Origin: Stropharia rugosoannulata
Lineage: Eukaryota > Basidiomycota > Agaricomycetes > Agaricales > Strophariaceae
Length of the DNA stretch: 64,000 nucleotides
NCBI GenBank assembly: GCA_028532985.1
Contig: JANCIK010000005.1
Location: forward strand, 248,001 to 312,000
Direction: 5' to 3'
Shown here: piece by piece, positions 21,990 through 33,730 of the stretch
Layout: every line of letters starts with the position of its first letter
How positions within the stretch are numbered: the stretch's first letter is position 1
The notes under the pieces: generated by a model
What the model was told of the DNA's origin: nothing
Database searches by the model: none
Seen by the model: only the letters and a program-made list of their open reading frames with translations
Position numbers and translations under genes: made by a program

Positions 21990-24180
21990 GAGCGGCGGCG
22001 ATCCGTGTATTACCGTCGCTCTCACTGACACTGCTATCCAGTAGCGCCAGTGAGGATGTACAGACGCAATTGTAGCACTAAGGACATCCACTCGGACAAG
22101 GTACGTCGATGGGTGTCCCATTTCTCGCTAAACTTTACGTTTCGTAACGATAGTAGAATAGAGCACTCTACACTAGAAAGGACGTGCAGGCGCACGCAGT
22201 GCAATCGCCCGGGGAGGGAGGAAGGGCCAGCCAGGGGCGGTGCATAACGATACGGGGCGCGAGGACACGTAGCTATAGCACCGTGTAAAGCACTGACGCA
22301 TATCAGTTGGCGAGCAGGGACGCACCGTCCGATGGGGGTGTACGGCCCAAATCCAAATCCCCTACTCGCAGGGCCCCGGAACCACAGCGCCCAAGTACTT
22401 CTGGATGCGGAACGGCAGGGGCGGGGGCCGGACGCATAGCATACATGAGGGAAGCCACCAAAAGGGGGCACACCCAGGGCATAATTTCTTGCCGGGGTTG
22501 ACGCAGTGCCCTGTTCGGGCAAGGTCAGAGCGGGCGGAGCAGCAGACGCACGAGAGGCGATCAATGGTAGGGAAAGAGACACGGAGGGGACAGCGGGGGA
22601 AGCAAGGCGATCTCTGTTCAGCGGGGACGGCGGATGTAGCACCCGGACCGCGGGAGCACCAGGACTGGGCGTATGCGCACTGTCGAGGAACGCATGACGA
22701 TGGTTCGAGTGTGCTGAGGGCAGGCCAGAATGAGACGGGCCAGAAGGGGAGCAGACGCATCAACTGTTCAACGGGGGACAGACATGACACGCCCTACAAA
22801 CATAGCAGGCAGACAGAGCGGATAGACGGGCCGGCAGACGCACTTGCGGGGCGGGGACAAGATGACGGAAGGGGTTTATGCATGTCGAAGGGCGGTGGCA
22901 GTCTCCCGACAAGTATGCGCGGCTACGTTCCAGGCGTGGGCAGAAGGGTGCGAGACTCTTGAGAGGCCGCCACAACTGGCGCGGGGGGTGAGCAAAAGGG
23001 CCGGGGAGCGCCAGGCCTGGGTGTATGCACATTGGCGAGGGACGTGCAACGGACTTGGGTACTGGATAGGGAGTGAGGTGAGAACATGCAGTGGTGCGTA
23101 CGCGCCCCTCGACTACTCATCAACCTGTTAGGTTCAGTGGCTGGCTCCAAGTGCTCTAAGTATCGTTAGCCTGACCCTCTCCAATGTTCTGCGGCGTTTT
23201 GTGCTGCCGGGCCTTTTGCGCCGCATTCTTGTTGTGCATCCGCCTACGCCGTTCCTGTTTCGACGTCGACTCCGTGCATGCCATGATTTGAAAGAAAACA
23301 TACGGGACGGGATATATCTGCGCCAATACACAGCACTCACTGCGGCAAATGACCGTGCGCACAAGACATGGCGGGACACTGATCAGTGTAGGATATAGAA
23401 CCAGGTTCTCCCTCCTTTCGAACCGGACATTCAAGGACCTTCCACGAGTATGTATTGGAAGAAACCACGAGGTCCAGATACATATGCGCGTTCCGCAACA
23501 ACGAACCGGCCATGGACGGATATGCGAGTCGGGGAGGGACGTACATCAGAGCCCGTGATACTATCCGTGTCGAGGGATGTACGACGAACGGGAGGGAACA
23601 CAGTCCGTGTTTAGCAGAAGATAGAAGCAGGACTATCCCTGGCGAGTCCGACGCGCCCTACAATCATACATAACTGGCAGAACCAGGGGAGGGACGCGAA
23701 GGGGCCGGGTGGAGGGGAGCATATAGGGACGCAGATGGATGGATGCGTGTAGATGTTGAATGCATCATGCATAGGCAGAGGACAAGCGCCGGGAACGGGC
23801 ACTAGAGACACGTGCATGATGGAAGCTGTAAGCTGGAGGAAGAGGAGCCGATCCGAGATGGGACAGAGAGGATTCAACCTATCCCTACAAATATGGAGGG
23901 CAAAGGTAAGAACGGACGCGGGAGCACCGGACTTGGAAAAATACGCGTTGGCGGGGGGTACGCGACAGACGCTGAGGACCGCAGGAGGCGGCACGGAATA
24001 GGACAAGCCGGGACGGATGTATGGCCTGGCAGGGCGCACCCGAGGGGTCAATAGAAGATTAAAGGGGGGTTCCACGCTGTTGAAACGGGCAGGATACGGG
24101 AGGGCAGCGAAATATCAGAGCACATAGGAGAATGGAGGACTCACACGTCCTCTGTGGGCAGCAGCCAGCAAAGCGCGTCA
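21990..24180. repeat. G-rich degenerate repeats (family R-like), copy at 22-24 kb
   Basis: 22.2-23.1 kb aligns by landmarks with 14.2-15.1 kb. 23.1-23.25 kb resembles the C-rich repeat at 5.68-5.76 kb (GACCCTCTCCAATGTTCT...). 23.4-24.2 kb resembles 18.9-19.4 kb. Several old repeat types are therefore stitched together. Frames up to 200 codons on both strands are compositional. Confidence 0.55.
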
Positions 24181-24219
24181 GGCTAAGCGGGCAGGGCAGT
24201 GGCGCAGTTGCTACCCACT

Positions 24220-24410
24220 ATGATTTATGCCCGTACCCGGATGGTATTGACAATTCGTGTAGGACGGACAGACTGCGGTCGAGCAGAGATGGAAGGGCGG
24301 GGTCGGAGGAAGAGGGTCAAGAGCGTACAGTCACCCGTGTCACACCAACTGAAACACGCTGATCCGTGGGGGACCAAAGTCCCACGGCCGGCGCAGGAGC
24401 ATCGAATATA
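24220..24410 (-). repeat. Short dispersed repeat S, copy 3
   Basis: The minus strand aligns with 42420-42565 plus over about 150 bp, including GTGGGACTTTGG, CCCACGGATCAG, ACACGGGTGACTG, and then CCGACCCCGCCC and GTCAATACCATCCGGGTA-type blocks. Confidence 0.6.
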
Positions 24411-24807
24411 GGGTAGAGCTCGACAAACCAGATTCCCGTGCCGCTATGGTGCGCAGTGTTGGTACTGCGCGACTCAAAAAGATCCGTACTACTTAGTTGT
24501 ATGACCGTTACGCGAGACTAACGTTGGTGTATTGCATGAATGCTTGAAGCAAGACCTAACGCAAGTGTAAACCACTGTCAAGCATAAGCTGCCAAGCTGC
24601 ATTTCCATCCTACCGTGTACACTAACCATCATTTAGTATGAACAATTATATATGTCTCTGAGTATCAATACATACGTAGAAGCTTACAACAATGAGAATA
24701 AGAAGTTGCAAGGCGGCTTTATAGGATAAGGAATTTTCCGGCTCTGTGAGACCGACTAATTGTTCTCTTATGTAAACAATGGCATTCGAATTTAAGTACT
24801 GATAGAG

Positions 24808-25010
24808 TATAAAATGGGCTCGGAAAATTACTCGTCATATCACATCGACCTACCATGATAAGAACTCATAACAGGACTTTCTGTGTCCCGGAATTGCCAC
24901 CCTTTCATTCTATGTTCGATTATTTCACGCTTCAGGCAATTTTATCCATAAATTATCTTCCAAACGCTTGTGTCGCTCCCATTCGAGCTGGTTATTGAAG
25001 TACTGAAGGT
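24808..25010 (+). pseudogene. Short TATA-driven gene family, copy 2
   Basis: GTATAAAATGGGCTCGG precedes ATG 24855. The frame contains PELPPFHSMFDYF and AILSINYL, like copies 1 and 4, then stops near 25001. The text CCCATTCGAGCTGGTTATTGAAGTACTGAA just after is F-box-like (PFELVIEVL) and recurs at 26.34 kb. This implies that this promoter family is related to the F-box gene locus. Confidence 0.4.
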
Positions 25011-25332
25011 AGGGAGACCATGGTGAGTCGCTTAGGGCATTCCCCCTCAGTTCCGTTCCGTCGTCATGCATGTGGAACGTGAGCGATGTACTTACTCTCA
25101 TTCACCCAACCATATGCCTGACCTTCTGTCTTTGTGCTCACTTCCTTCCAGGACCGCCAGCGATGTTGACAACCTCGAAACGTCACGTTTCTCGAGTCAA
25201 ACGATGCTTTCTATCAATGTGATCCACTTCTACTCGACCCAAATCAGCGCGGGAAACATATACGGTCTTATATGCCGGAGTACAAGTATACTTCATTAAG
25301 CTCGAGCCTTCGGATCAACGACCCATTTTACC

Positions 25333-26043
25333 ATGAAGAAATGTAGGTGCCGCTATTCCTTCTTCCCCTTTGTTCGTGTGGAATTCAGAATTTGGAGATA
25401 CAGACCAGGCGAGTCCCACCAACCAGCACGACATAACGATGGGAACAAACTCACTCGGATATACGTATTCAAAAACGGACACTTGATCTCTGAAGACGTG
25501 CCAAAGAATGGACCCACCGGACAGAGTTTAAAATGGGCTTGGAAAATTACTCAGCATACCACCATGGTAAGGAGTCGCAATTGCATAATTTATCCCCCAC
25601 TTTGTGTTCAGTTATTTCACGTTTCGAGAAAATTTATCAATGAGTTATTATGTAATGCAGTCAAGCACGTCTCCAAGCTGGGAACAGTTGCACTGGAACA
25701 GCGGGTTTTTCGAAATGAGAAGGTCAAAAGGTACCGTCACTGGCGTGTCGCAAGTCCCACAACCGCCACTGAAGAATATCAGACAAGTTGGGGTACACAA
25801 CCAACGAGCTTAATGTACGGCCCGATGGCCTTTCAATACTATCAACGTCTGTGCGCTATCAGGAGCCATATCGACAGTAGACCTGGTCGCATATATATTT
25901 GGGACTTGTTTGACGTTGATGACAATCTTCTACCAACAATCATGTCACATGGTGTTTACAATCACAGCAGGATCGCAGTACTTACAAGATTTGCTGTCTC
26001 TCTTCCTTGTTATACAGATACCATTCACTTTACAAGTAGTTAG
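25333..26043 (+). CDS. Hypothetical ORF of doubtful reality (236 aa)
   Basis: This is a long uninterrupted frame with no recognised domain. It overlaps a third copy of the short-gene promoter (GAGTTTAAAATGGGCTTGG at 25528, ATG 25563, in the same frame), so part of it may be that gene: an N-terminus MVRSRN and a PPLCVQLFHVSRKFINELL segment. The rest has Tyr/His-rich composition unlike a conserved domain. It could also supply upstream exon(s) of the F-box gene, since CTGAC and CAG acceptor-like signals sit at 26051-26063. Confidence 0.3.
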   Translation: MKKCRCRYSFFPFVRVEFRIWRYRPGESHQPARHNDGNKLTRIYVFKNGHLISEDVPKNGPTGQSLKWAWKITQHTTMVRSRNCIIYPPLCVQLFHVSRKFINELLCNAVKHVSKLGTVALEQRVFRNEKVKRYRHWRVASPTTATEEYQTSWGTQPTSLMYGPMAFQYYQRLCAIRSHIDSRPGRIYIWDLFDVDDNLLPTIMSHGVYNHSRIAVLTRFAVSLPCYTDTIHFTSS

Positions 26044-26057
26044 GCATTATCTGACAC

Positions 26058-27859
26058 ATGCAGGCGCGTATTAGACCCATGGGCCCGTCTTCATCACAGC
26101 GGGAGGCCACACCGCGTAGGTTGAGGGTGACAGGTGGCATGACGCCCGTATCCATCAAGGCACTGCAGGACCTCGTTCATTCAGCCAGACGCCAGCAGGG
26201 TATGACGTTGGAGAGCGCAATGCGCAAGCCTGTGGTCAGTGGCTTTCCTCCTTAGCGGTAGTGCCGTAAGTAACCTATTTACTCGAAATATATAGCCTGT
26301 CCGATCAATCAAAAAGTCCACCACGTTTTCGTCGCTCCCATTTGAGCTGGTCATCGAAGTACTGAAATGTATCTCATGGAGAGACATGCTTCGCGTGCGG
26401 AGGGTACGTCAATACAACGCAAAACCGCTACTATCCACTGCTGACCCCATATCATTTCAGGTGTGTAAGCTGTTCTTGTCCGCAAGCCGCGAGCGGTGTT
26501 TCTGGGAACACTACATCCACGAACACATGCTTACCAAGGAGTATCCGCCTGTCCTTGATCGGCCCACGTCCATGCAAACCGCACACGAGCTCGAGCGTAC
26601 TTTCCTTCTCTGGAAAAGCGCCGAACGGGGGTGGACATCCGGAGACGGGCGGTCTGCCCGCGAGCGAAAGCTAGCGGTACCCAGCGCGATCGAGTCCGTG
26701 TACATCGTCCCCGGCGGGCGGTGGCTCTTGATCACGTCTGCAATGGCCGAGGTGTATTACGTCGACCTCAGCGCGCCTACGCCCAGCGCGCCTCGCCTGC
26801 TGATCAACGCCCAATTCAAGATGAGGGGGAGGAAGAGTATACAGACGTCTGTCGACCTCGACCTCGCATCACCTGTGTTGAAGTTCACTGTGGCGTTCTC
26901 GCTCCAGGAGGAGTACTCTGCGGCGGGCCGGCCTAATCCCAAACGCGGTCGCGTACAGATATGGGGGGTAGAGCTAGTCCGAGGGGATTCAGACCATGGT
27001 GATTGCCTCAGGGCATCCCTCCTTGCCTCGCTTTCGTACTCGAATATGGTCAGGCATATCCAATGTATCTCCCTGCATGGCTCCGATTTTGCATTTACAA
27101 CAACCACTGCAGGCTTCACCAGGAACAGGGCTAACCTATACACCATAAAATGGCGTGAGCCGGAGAGCAAATACCGGTCGCTCGGTCTCGTCATGCGGAA
27201 TGTAAGTGCGAGGTTCCGCGTTTGTCGTCAAAAACTATACCTGACCTTCCGTCTCCTTGAAGTGTAAGATACAGCTACTCCCGGAAAGCCTGATTCTGAC
27301 GCTAGAGATATTCACCCTCACCCTCTGGAGTTACGATCCCTCGTTCGCAGCACTACACCGCGCGGACACTCAGGGGCCGGAAGGTATGCTCAAAATCTGG
27401 GAAATAGACGTCTACGGTGTGAACATCCCCCGCACCCTCACCGTCGCACGTACCCAAAAATCATGCAGGCTGCTCCTCGTCATCGGCGAGTCGCTCTGCT
27501 CACTCGAGTTTGAGCTTGAGCTTGAGCTAGACTTCAAGTTCAACAGCTGCACCAGCTCAGAAGTACCGCAGCTCCGCATGGTGCTGGACACCTGGCCTGG
27601 GATGCAGTTCGTGAACACGCAGCACATGCTCGGGTCCGCGCATGAAGTCATCGTGTCAGGCCTGGACGAGCGGGCGATCTCTATCCGTGCACGTGGCGGG
27701 TCTGATTCAGGTACGAGGGTGATTGCACTGAAAAGATATTGTGCGTCGCGGTTGTACCCACCCACCGCACCGCCTGCAATGGATGAGCATTCGGGGCGGA
27801 TTGTGGTACCGCAGTCAAATAGTGTAGTTGTTCTAGATGTTGCTTTGATTTATGGCTAA
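26058..27859 (+). CDS. F-box protein (540 aa, four exons)
   Basis: Exons are 26058-26234, 26296-26403, 26461-27201 and 27263-27859, all in frame. The introns are 61, 57 and 61 nt with GT-AG ends and CTGAC branch motifs in the second and third. An N-terminal tail of ~65 residues is followed by an F-box-like helix set (SSLPFELVIEVLKCISWRDM, LRVRRVCKLFL) at about residues 70-110. Then comes a long region with repeated beta-strand-like stretches ending in aspects of a WD/beta-propeller (for example IVPGGRWLLI). F-box proteins dock substrates to SCF ubiquitin ligases through Skp1. The size and layout are typical of expanded Agaricomycete F-box families. The start is the least certain part: an upstream exon is possible. 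Confidence 0.8.
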
Positions 27860-28359
27860 GTAGTTTAATGATTGACTTTACACATTACCCCGCCTCTCCT
27901 TTCTTCTTCGGTACTCCCATGCCCCAACTAATCTAACGTTTTTCGTCCAAGATAACACCCGCCTTTTGCACTTTTATTAATATGCCCTTCAATGAGCGAT
28001 GACTACAACGTACACGCTCGCGCACAAACGCGTCCGCTCTGGCCTGATCTATTTTATTCGACCAGTCGCAATGTCTGTAATTGTAATGCCTTCAAGTGCC
28101 CCTCATAACCTAACCTCTTCTCGAGTACTCTCTGTTATTGATACATCAATGTTGCTATATCGCTCATGAGGGCATCTTATCAGTGTTTCTGAGAACTAAG
28201 GAGGAATCCCACGTCGGAAAGAGAAGGTGGGGTCGGGTACTGCGGAGGTTTCAGACCAAATATACACAGGCACGTCAACAGGCTTTAGGCTTTCTTTCAC
28301 TGGTTTCTCACATATCAATTGAAGTGCTTCTACCATCATACTTTTGCTTAATTTAATGA
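27860..28359. other. Spacer, no gene recognised
   Basis: It contains the 3' flank of the F-box gene and a short frame at 28138-28356 without family motifs. Confidence 0.35.
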
Positions 28360-28650
28360 GTGGTCCCCAGTTTCGTTGCTATTTATATTGCCCATCTGAG
28401 CATAGAAAACCTTGAACACTCTACAGTGTTGACATCGACCATGATTGCTTACCGGATGTACTGCGTATCACGAGAGACCAAAGGCGACTCGCAGAGGCGT
28501 ACATTCGTTGCTATCCTACATAGCACCGTGCAATTAGCTGCTGTATACACCATAGTCACGATATTCTATGCCACTCAGGGAGTTAGAGTTATCTATACTT
28601 CCTTATCTACAGAAGCTACCATAACCGAAGTACAAGAGTTTACTACATAG
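28360..28650 (+). pseudogene. Fragment of a basidiomycete polytopic membrane protein
   Basis: The 96-codon frame carries TSTMIAYRMYCVSRE, a short basic loop and a hydrophobic segment with the VQLAAVYTIVTIFYA pattern. This resembles the 6th-7th transmembrane part of the large seven-helix membrane families of unknown function common in Agaricomycetes. The preceding five helices are absent, so this is a gene fragment. The assignment rests on pattern memory and is moderate. Confidence 0.4.
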
Positions 28651-28904
28651 CTGTTTCTGGTAACTGCAGTGCGTCCATTATTTGAGACCTATAACCATGA
28701 GTACTGTGCTGATTCAAGACTTTTTTAGGGCGCTGCCCCCACTATTATGGTGGCCAGAGTAGCATTAGCCACGCGGAGTCCTGAACGCTCTGGTCGAAGA
28801 CAAAATATCACCTACTTGGAGTTTCACGGGGAAGCCTCCTCGTCGGAGATGTCACCAAATATTATAGGGATTACCTATGAGGAAAAAAAGGTCTAATTAG
28901 TTAA

Positions 28905-30300
28905 ACGAGTGCTGAACCGAGGGGTATGAGATTGAATATGTATTTTGTCTTTGCCTTTAAGTAAGGTTTAGCAGTGTTATTCATGAATTGAATAGTTTGA
29001 GTGATTTAACAGAGCAAGATAAAGAATAAAAAGTACACGTTGGCTATGCCCTCTCAATGAGCGGACCGGACACGGGAGCATATCATTATACATTATTCAG
29101 CTCAGCCCCTTGATTATCTCTATAAGCTCAGGATCAACCTCAAAGCTTGGCCCAGCCAAACAAGTGACTTGGTAGAGAACTCTGTCTGCCCAACTCAAGC
29201 AACGCGACATGAACATGTCATAATACTGTAATAGGACTAACTTGAAAGTTCAAGGGCCGAAAATGGCCAAGGACATTCGCCCGCGTGGATTGTGTGAACT
29301 TTGACCATATGTGGAGGAGGGGTCGGGGTTTCTATAAGGAGACATCGCTATTTGGAGAGAAAGGTGTCTTGTAGCCGACTGTGCCACTTGATTGAAATTG
29401 TGGCCGTGACTCGGTTGTCTATAAACGAACAAGTGGCCCAAGGGAACAACATCGGCCACGATCGAGAACAATAACACGATGCCACCGCTTTCACCAATTA
29501 GAACTGTTTACTCAGAGTATTGACCCTTAAAGCAACGACGTCTGCTTGGTATAAATACCTCGGTTTTCTCGAGAACTTGTCTCATCAGTCCAACAATGCA
29601 GCCATCACCAAGTTTACCATTCTATTCAGCTTCAGACTCCTTCTGTGCATGCAGACGAGTACATCAATCCATTAACTCCTTGCTCACCTCGGCCACCAAC
29701 GCATCATCCGGAAGATGATAGAGGTTAGAACAATGCTGGAAAATGTGCCGTCGCATTCCAGAGGTTACAGAATGCCAAAGGAGTCAAAGGTACTTATTAA
29801 ATTCGTTACAATGTCCCCAGATCAGAACAACTCAACGGGATACGCAGTTTTCACCAATGACGAATTCCAGGAATTGCTGGAAACCCAACCCGACACCAGG
29901 AATTCAAATCATCAGTATGCAGAACTACCAATGCCATTGGTATCTTCTGAACCTTCATATCCTTATGTAACAACCAACAACCATTGTTTGAGTAGTTTCT
30001 CTGCAAATCTTGTGGGGGGTGCAACGTCGTCAAGCCACTGGCAGGCGCGTACATCGCGCGACGCAGCAGGTCACATGGCTGACGCGTCAAGCTCGCATGA
30101 AGTGAGCCAGAGGTGGCTGGCTGAGTATCTGTGGGTATCGATTTGTCGGCTTGGATGATATAGTTCATCGTATCCGGAACAACAAAATGACAAGCTGTGT
30201 ATGAGATGCGACTGGACTGAAACCTGTGGGACAGAGTGTAGTAAAGAGATAGCCGGCTCTGGTAATTTACTGAGACATATCATCCTGCTTATTAGAAAGT
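28905..30300 (+). pseudogene. C2H2-like family member Z3, degraded
   Basis: The 5' region aligns with 19454-20160 (GTGCTGAACCG..., TATAAAT at about 29550). The coding part from ATG 29812 (MSPDQNNSTGY...) matches Z1 but changes frame after SSSHEV, where the finger-1 block is shortened. A second in-frame piece at 30201-30290 has CDWTETCGTECSKEIAGSGNLLRHI, keeping the CW and GSG-RHI block. It loses its C-terminus, which is replaced by unrelated AT-rich DNA after about 30284. Confidence 0.65.
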
Positions 30301-31227
30301 CTATGTATCACACATTATTAGATTGTTCATACCGACCAAATTTAATTATCTATTATCTATTTCCAATATCTGAGACATTTTCCACGCTTAGTAACGGGGT
30401 ATGTACTTTATTTTCCAGGCGTTCAATAATGGCGGATTTTGTACGAACCAACCACGGTTCTGGGGCAGCGTTAGGATGATAGTGAGCGGCAGCACAAGGA
30501 TACCATCACTGCATTCTCGCTCATGTGTGTGATCAGTCTGATATACAGGACTAGCAGGGTCAGTAGCCAGTTAACTATGAACAGGGCCATAGTGTACATA
30601 CTACAGCTGTGTGCGCGTCGAGCGGCTAAGCTCCATTGACGTGGTGCGCCACTGGACGAGTGTCCGACTCGGTAAAGACGAGTCGGTTCAGCGGAAGCTA
30701 TGTATCATCGTTGGCGTTGAGAACGACAGAGGATGTAGAGTCATGGTAGTAGTTGAACGGGTACCAGACTTCCTGTTCGTATACGTCTGTATACGTTGTT
30801 CACGGCCTTGAGCTCTGCAACTTGGGTGTTCATCGTCAAGCTTGAAGCGCATGGGTCTTGGTGAATTGAACTTGGAAGTTGGTTCTGCACGCTAGTAGCT
30901 ACGATGAAGGGGCGGCGCCGTCGACTCCGGACTCTGGAGTCACAAAAGTTAAAACTTAGTCCAGACTCGAGACCAGATCTCTGCGAGTGACAAAACGATG
31001 CCCATTGGCTGGTTTGAACAACCGACCTCACCATGTCGGGAGACGTACGAGTGGCGCGCTCAGCCTTTCATGTGCGAAGCACTTGTTCGGGGTCCCGGGA
31101 TGGTTATTATCAGATTAATTCTCAGTACTTACTTAACATGGAGGCAAACTGACGTCAATCATTGATTTACCTGTCTTAACGTTACTGGTTTCCAAATATA
31201 GACCAACATCGCTGATCGTTATATCTA
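30301..31227. other. Gene-poor spacer before duplication copy B
   Basis: Short frames only, with no conserved motif. The right edge marks where homology to the 770-7110 block begins. Confidence 0.35.
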
Positions 31228-31737
31228 TTGCAATCACTGCCAGGCTCGGCCAAGTGGATGAAACTAATCTTTTCCCACTTTGTATGGTCTAACATTAAAT
31301 ATTTCAACGATGTGTAGACTGTAGATTACAATCCGACCATAAATGGTGACGTCATCGTATTCACAAGGTGATTGATTATAGGGATATTTATACTCAGCCG
31401 CGTGTTGTCCTCGAGGCAGTAGGGCCTAGATGTTGAGCATGTCACTAATAGCTTATACCATTTTGTATTCTGCTCGTGGTATTCCCAACGAATACAGAAA
31501 GCGCATAAGCCGCCGATGCATGAGGTTTACTTTGGGAACAGCACTCGTATCCCAAGTTCTTACTTTCAAGATTACGCTTATATTTTGGTCAAGAACAGGC
31601 TTTCTTACATTTTGTGTTTGCCACGCCCACCCACATACCAGAGTACTGGTAGGTTGGTACTTTTATAAGCGTTGTTAGTGGCAAAGGATCAAGCTTCCAT
31701 TCTACGTATCTATTTTTATATAATTGCAGGTGGCCAC

Positions 31738-31744
31738 TATAAAT
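31738..31744 (+). promoter_or_regulatory. TATA box (copy B)
   Basis: TATAAAT is placed 75 bp before ATG 31819, as in copy A. Confidence 0.5.
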
Positions 31745-31818
31745 TGGCGCCTGCTCTCTGTTGTGCAACGATCACCTTCATCGTACTGTACCACGTACTT
31801 TGAGAAGGTACCCGTAAG

Positions 31819-32388
31819 ATGTATAACGACCACCAAGACACTTCGAGCTCGAGTAAATGCACATCGGGGAATGTGCCACCCACTCCTCTGTGTGGCTCCG
31901 TTCATCCTCCAGCAAGAAGGCTTTCGCCTCTGCCAGGCATGGACCATCTGCGTTCCCACAACTACTACGTGGATGCATTACGTCACGTCGATATGAGCGA
32001 ATTTACCAAGGACAGCTTCGACTACGCTGGCCATCTGCTTTACCCCTCATTCCTCGTTCCTCCAATGTACGACAAAGAAAGCTCCATCAACACCGGCGGA
32101 AATGTACCAACATCAGTGCCAACACACTACGTGGAGTCTTTTCTCCTCTCGCCCTCTGCTAGACAGCAACCGCTACCCGATGTGCCCAACAATCTGCACA
32201 GCTCTTTTCGTATGAGCCCCCATGGCGTGATACAATTTGAAGCGGAGGTGATTGAGCTTATACAAACACACGGGCGTGGTAATAGCCATACGCTATGTCC
32301 CGTATGCAAGAAGAAGCTTAGAATTTGGAAGATGCGGGAGTACATTACTCACATCACTTCAGAGGTACATGAGATCTATGTCAATTAA
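31819..32388 (+). CDS. Short C2H2-like zinc-finger protein, copy B (189 aa)
   Basis: It has the same length and structure as 1359-1928, with scattered substitutions along the Ser/Pro-rich N-terminal part. The C-terminal zinc-ligand block (CPVCKKKL ... THITSEVH) is retained. It is the first of at least three consecutive short plus-strand frames in the block, each with its own upstream promoter-like region. There is no intron evidence. Function unknown; zinc binding is inferred from the C-x2-C ... H-x5-H spacing. Confidence 0.65.
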   Translation: MYNDHQDTSSSSKCTSGNVPPTPLCGSVHPPARRLSPLPGMDHLRSHNYYVDALRHVDMSEFTKDSFDYAGHLLYPSFLVPPMYDKESSINTGGNVPTSVPTHYVESFLLSPSARQQPLPDVPNNLHSSFRMSPHGVIQFEAEVIELIQTHGRGNSHTLCPVCKKKLRIWKMREYITHITSEVHEIYVN

Positions 32389-32697
32389 TAATTATGTAGT
32401 ATGACGAGGTAGACCGACTAGGTATTATGACATTAAAATACTTAAATAAGACTTACATGACGATAAATGTCGTGTAGCAGGGTGAATAATGGAGGCTGCG
32501 TTCCCCATTATTGTAATGGTACAGCGTACTCTGTTTTTTTGGCCCGTCCGAGAAGAGGGAAGCCACAAGAGAGCCACATTCTCATTGTCCCAATACACGT
32601 GAAAGGAATGCATTTACAAGGCTAGTATATATACAACTACTCATCGTGTCCATTTAGCAACTATCCACGCATTATTTCTCGACAACTTCAGCACGCA

Positions 32698-33075
32698 ATG
32701 CTCAATAGCGAGATGAGTCGACCTTGCAACCGCCACGCGCCATTCGCTCCCAGTCCTCTACGAAACGTGCAGTATCCTTGTACAGAATCTGTGCAGACCA
32801 TCGCGTCCTTGCAGCCCAAATATTCGGAAAGGCCGCCTGGGCTGATACAGGACAAGGATTCGGATCAAGGGGACAGTTGTATATCTTTTGACAGTGTACG
32901 TATAGAGGCGAATTTGGCGTCTTTCAGAAGGGATAGAGCCCGTTTTGCTGTGCACAGACCTCGGCCTCGACCTACATTTATGGATGTGTACTACGATTTA
33001 AATAGGGCTCTCGACTGGTTTGGGATGGTCGACTTCACTGAAAGCTATGGTTCTGCTTCCTTTGAAATATTATAA
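32698..33075 (+). CDS. Intact 125-aa short protein of unknown family
   Basis: ATG lies about 65 bp after TATATATA (32626). The product is Arg/Pro-rich in the middle (RRDRARF, RPRPRPTF) and ends DWFGMVDFTESYGSASFEIL. No signal peptide, membrane segment or known domain is recognised. The counterpart at 2238-3426 is split by a MITE, and its remaining codons conserve the reading frame on both sides of the insertion, which argues that this was a real protein-coding gene. Confidence 0.55.
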   Translation: MLNSEMSRPCNRHAPFAPSPLRNVQYPCTESVQTIASLQPKYSERPPGLIQDKDSDQGDSCISFDSVRIEANLASFRRDRARFAVHRPRPRPTFMDVYYDLNRALDWFGMVDFTESYGSASFEIL

Positions 33076-33409
33076 TTGAGCTTTCTTAACGAGGCTTCAA
33101 ATTGCATCTGAATTGGGTTTCAATCGACTTAGGTTCTGCCTTAAAAGCATTTGTAAACTATGGGAGAGGTTGATTTTGACTTTCCCCGCCAAGTCAACGT
33201 TGTCTGGGCCACATCGCCCGTAATGGCCCTGGGCCACATAGTTGCACGTGTAGGCCTTTGGGGTTTAAAATAAATGGAGACTAATGGCACGCTTTGATGA
33301 CAATATTCAAGCAAATACCCTGACTCACATTGCACCTTAACATAAAGCCACTCACCCATATAGATCGTCCCCGCGGCAGGTGCCAACGCATTGCTGAACA
33401 CCTTTCAAG

Positions 33410-33730
33410 ATGCCCGACGCTTCTCCAAGACAGCAAGGAAGCTACAAGCCACTCACTCCCAGCCCACTGCGCGACGTACATCCACCCATTGTAACTGTAG
33501 ATGCTCAGATCAAGCTCGAGAGAAACGAGGCCGTGCAGGCCCCTGTGGATACGATATCTTTGAATCCGGAGAAAAGGAGGCAGGACGAACGCAGGCGGCG
33601 TAGTTTTCCTCGGAGCTCCAGGTTACGTATGCCCCAGCGGGAGGCGACGTTCGATGACCTGTTCATGGAAATGTGTAGAGCCGTAATGCTTTGTGATAGT
33701 GAATTGGAAGCAGGAGTCCAAGAATCATGA
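33410..33730 (+). CDS. Intact 106-aa short basic protein
   Basis: The frame begins MPDASPRQQGSYK and continues through a Lys/Arg-rich stretch (EKRRQDERRRRSF) to a Met/Cys-containing C-terminus (FDDLFMEMCRAVMLCDSEL). It is a possible nuclear or nucleic-acid-associated protein from its charge, but no domain is recognised. Copy A lacks the first ~45 codons. No intron is apparent. Confidence 0.5.
   Translation: MPDASPRQQGSYKPLTPSPLRDVHPPIVTVDAQIKLERNEAVQAPVDTISLNPEKRRQDERRRRSFPRSSRLRMPQREATFDDLFMEMCRAVMLCDSELEAGVQES

Noticed and set aside
22034..22962. 202-codon minus and 185-codon plus frames
   Set aside because: Inside degenerate G-rich repeats related to 14-15 kb, where the frames are not preserved.
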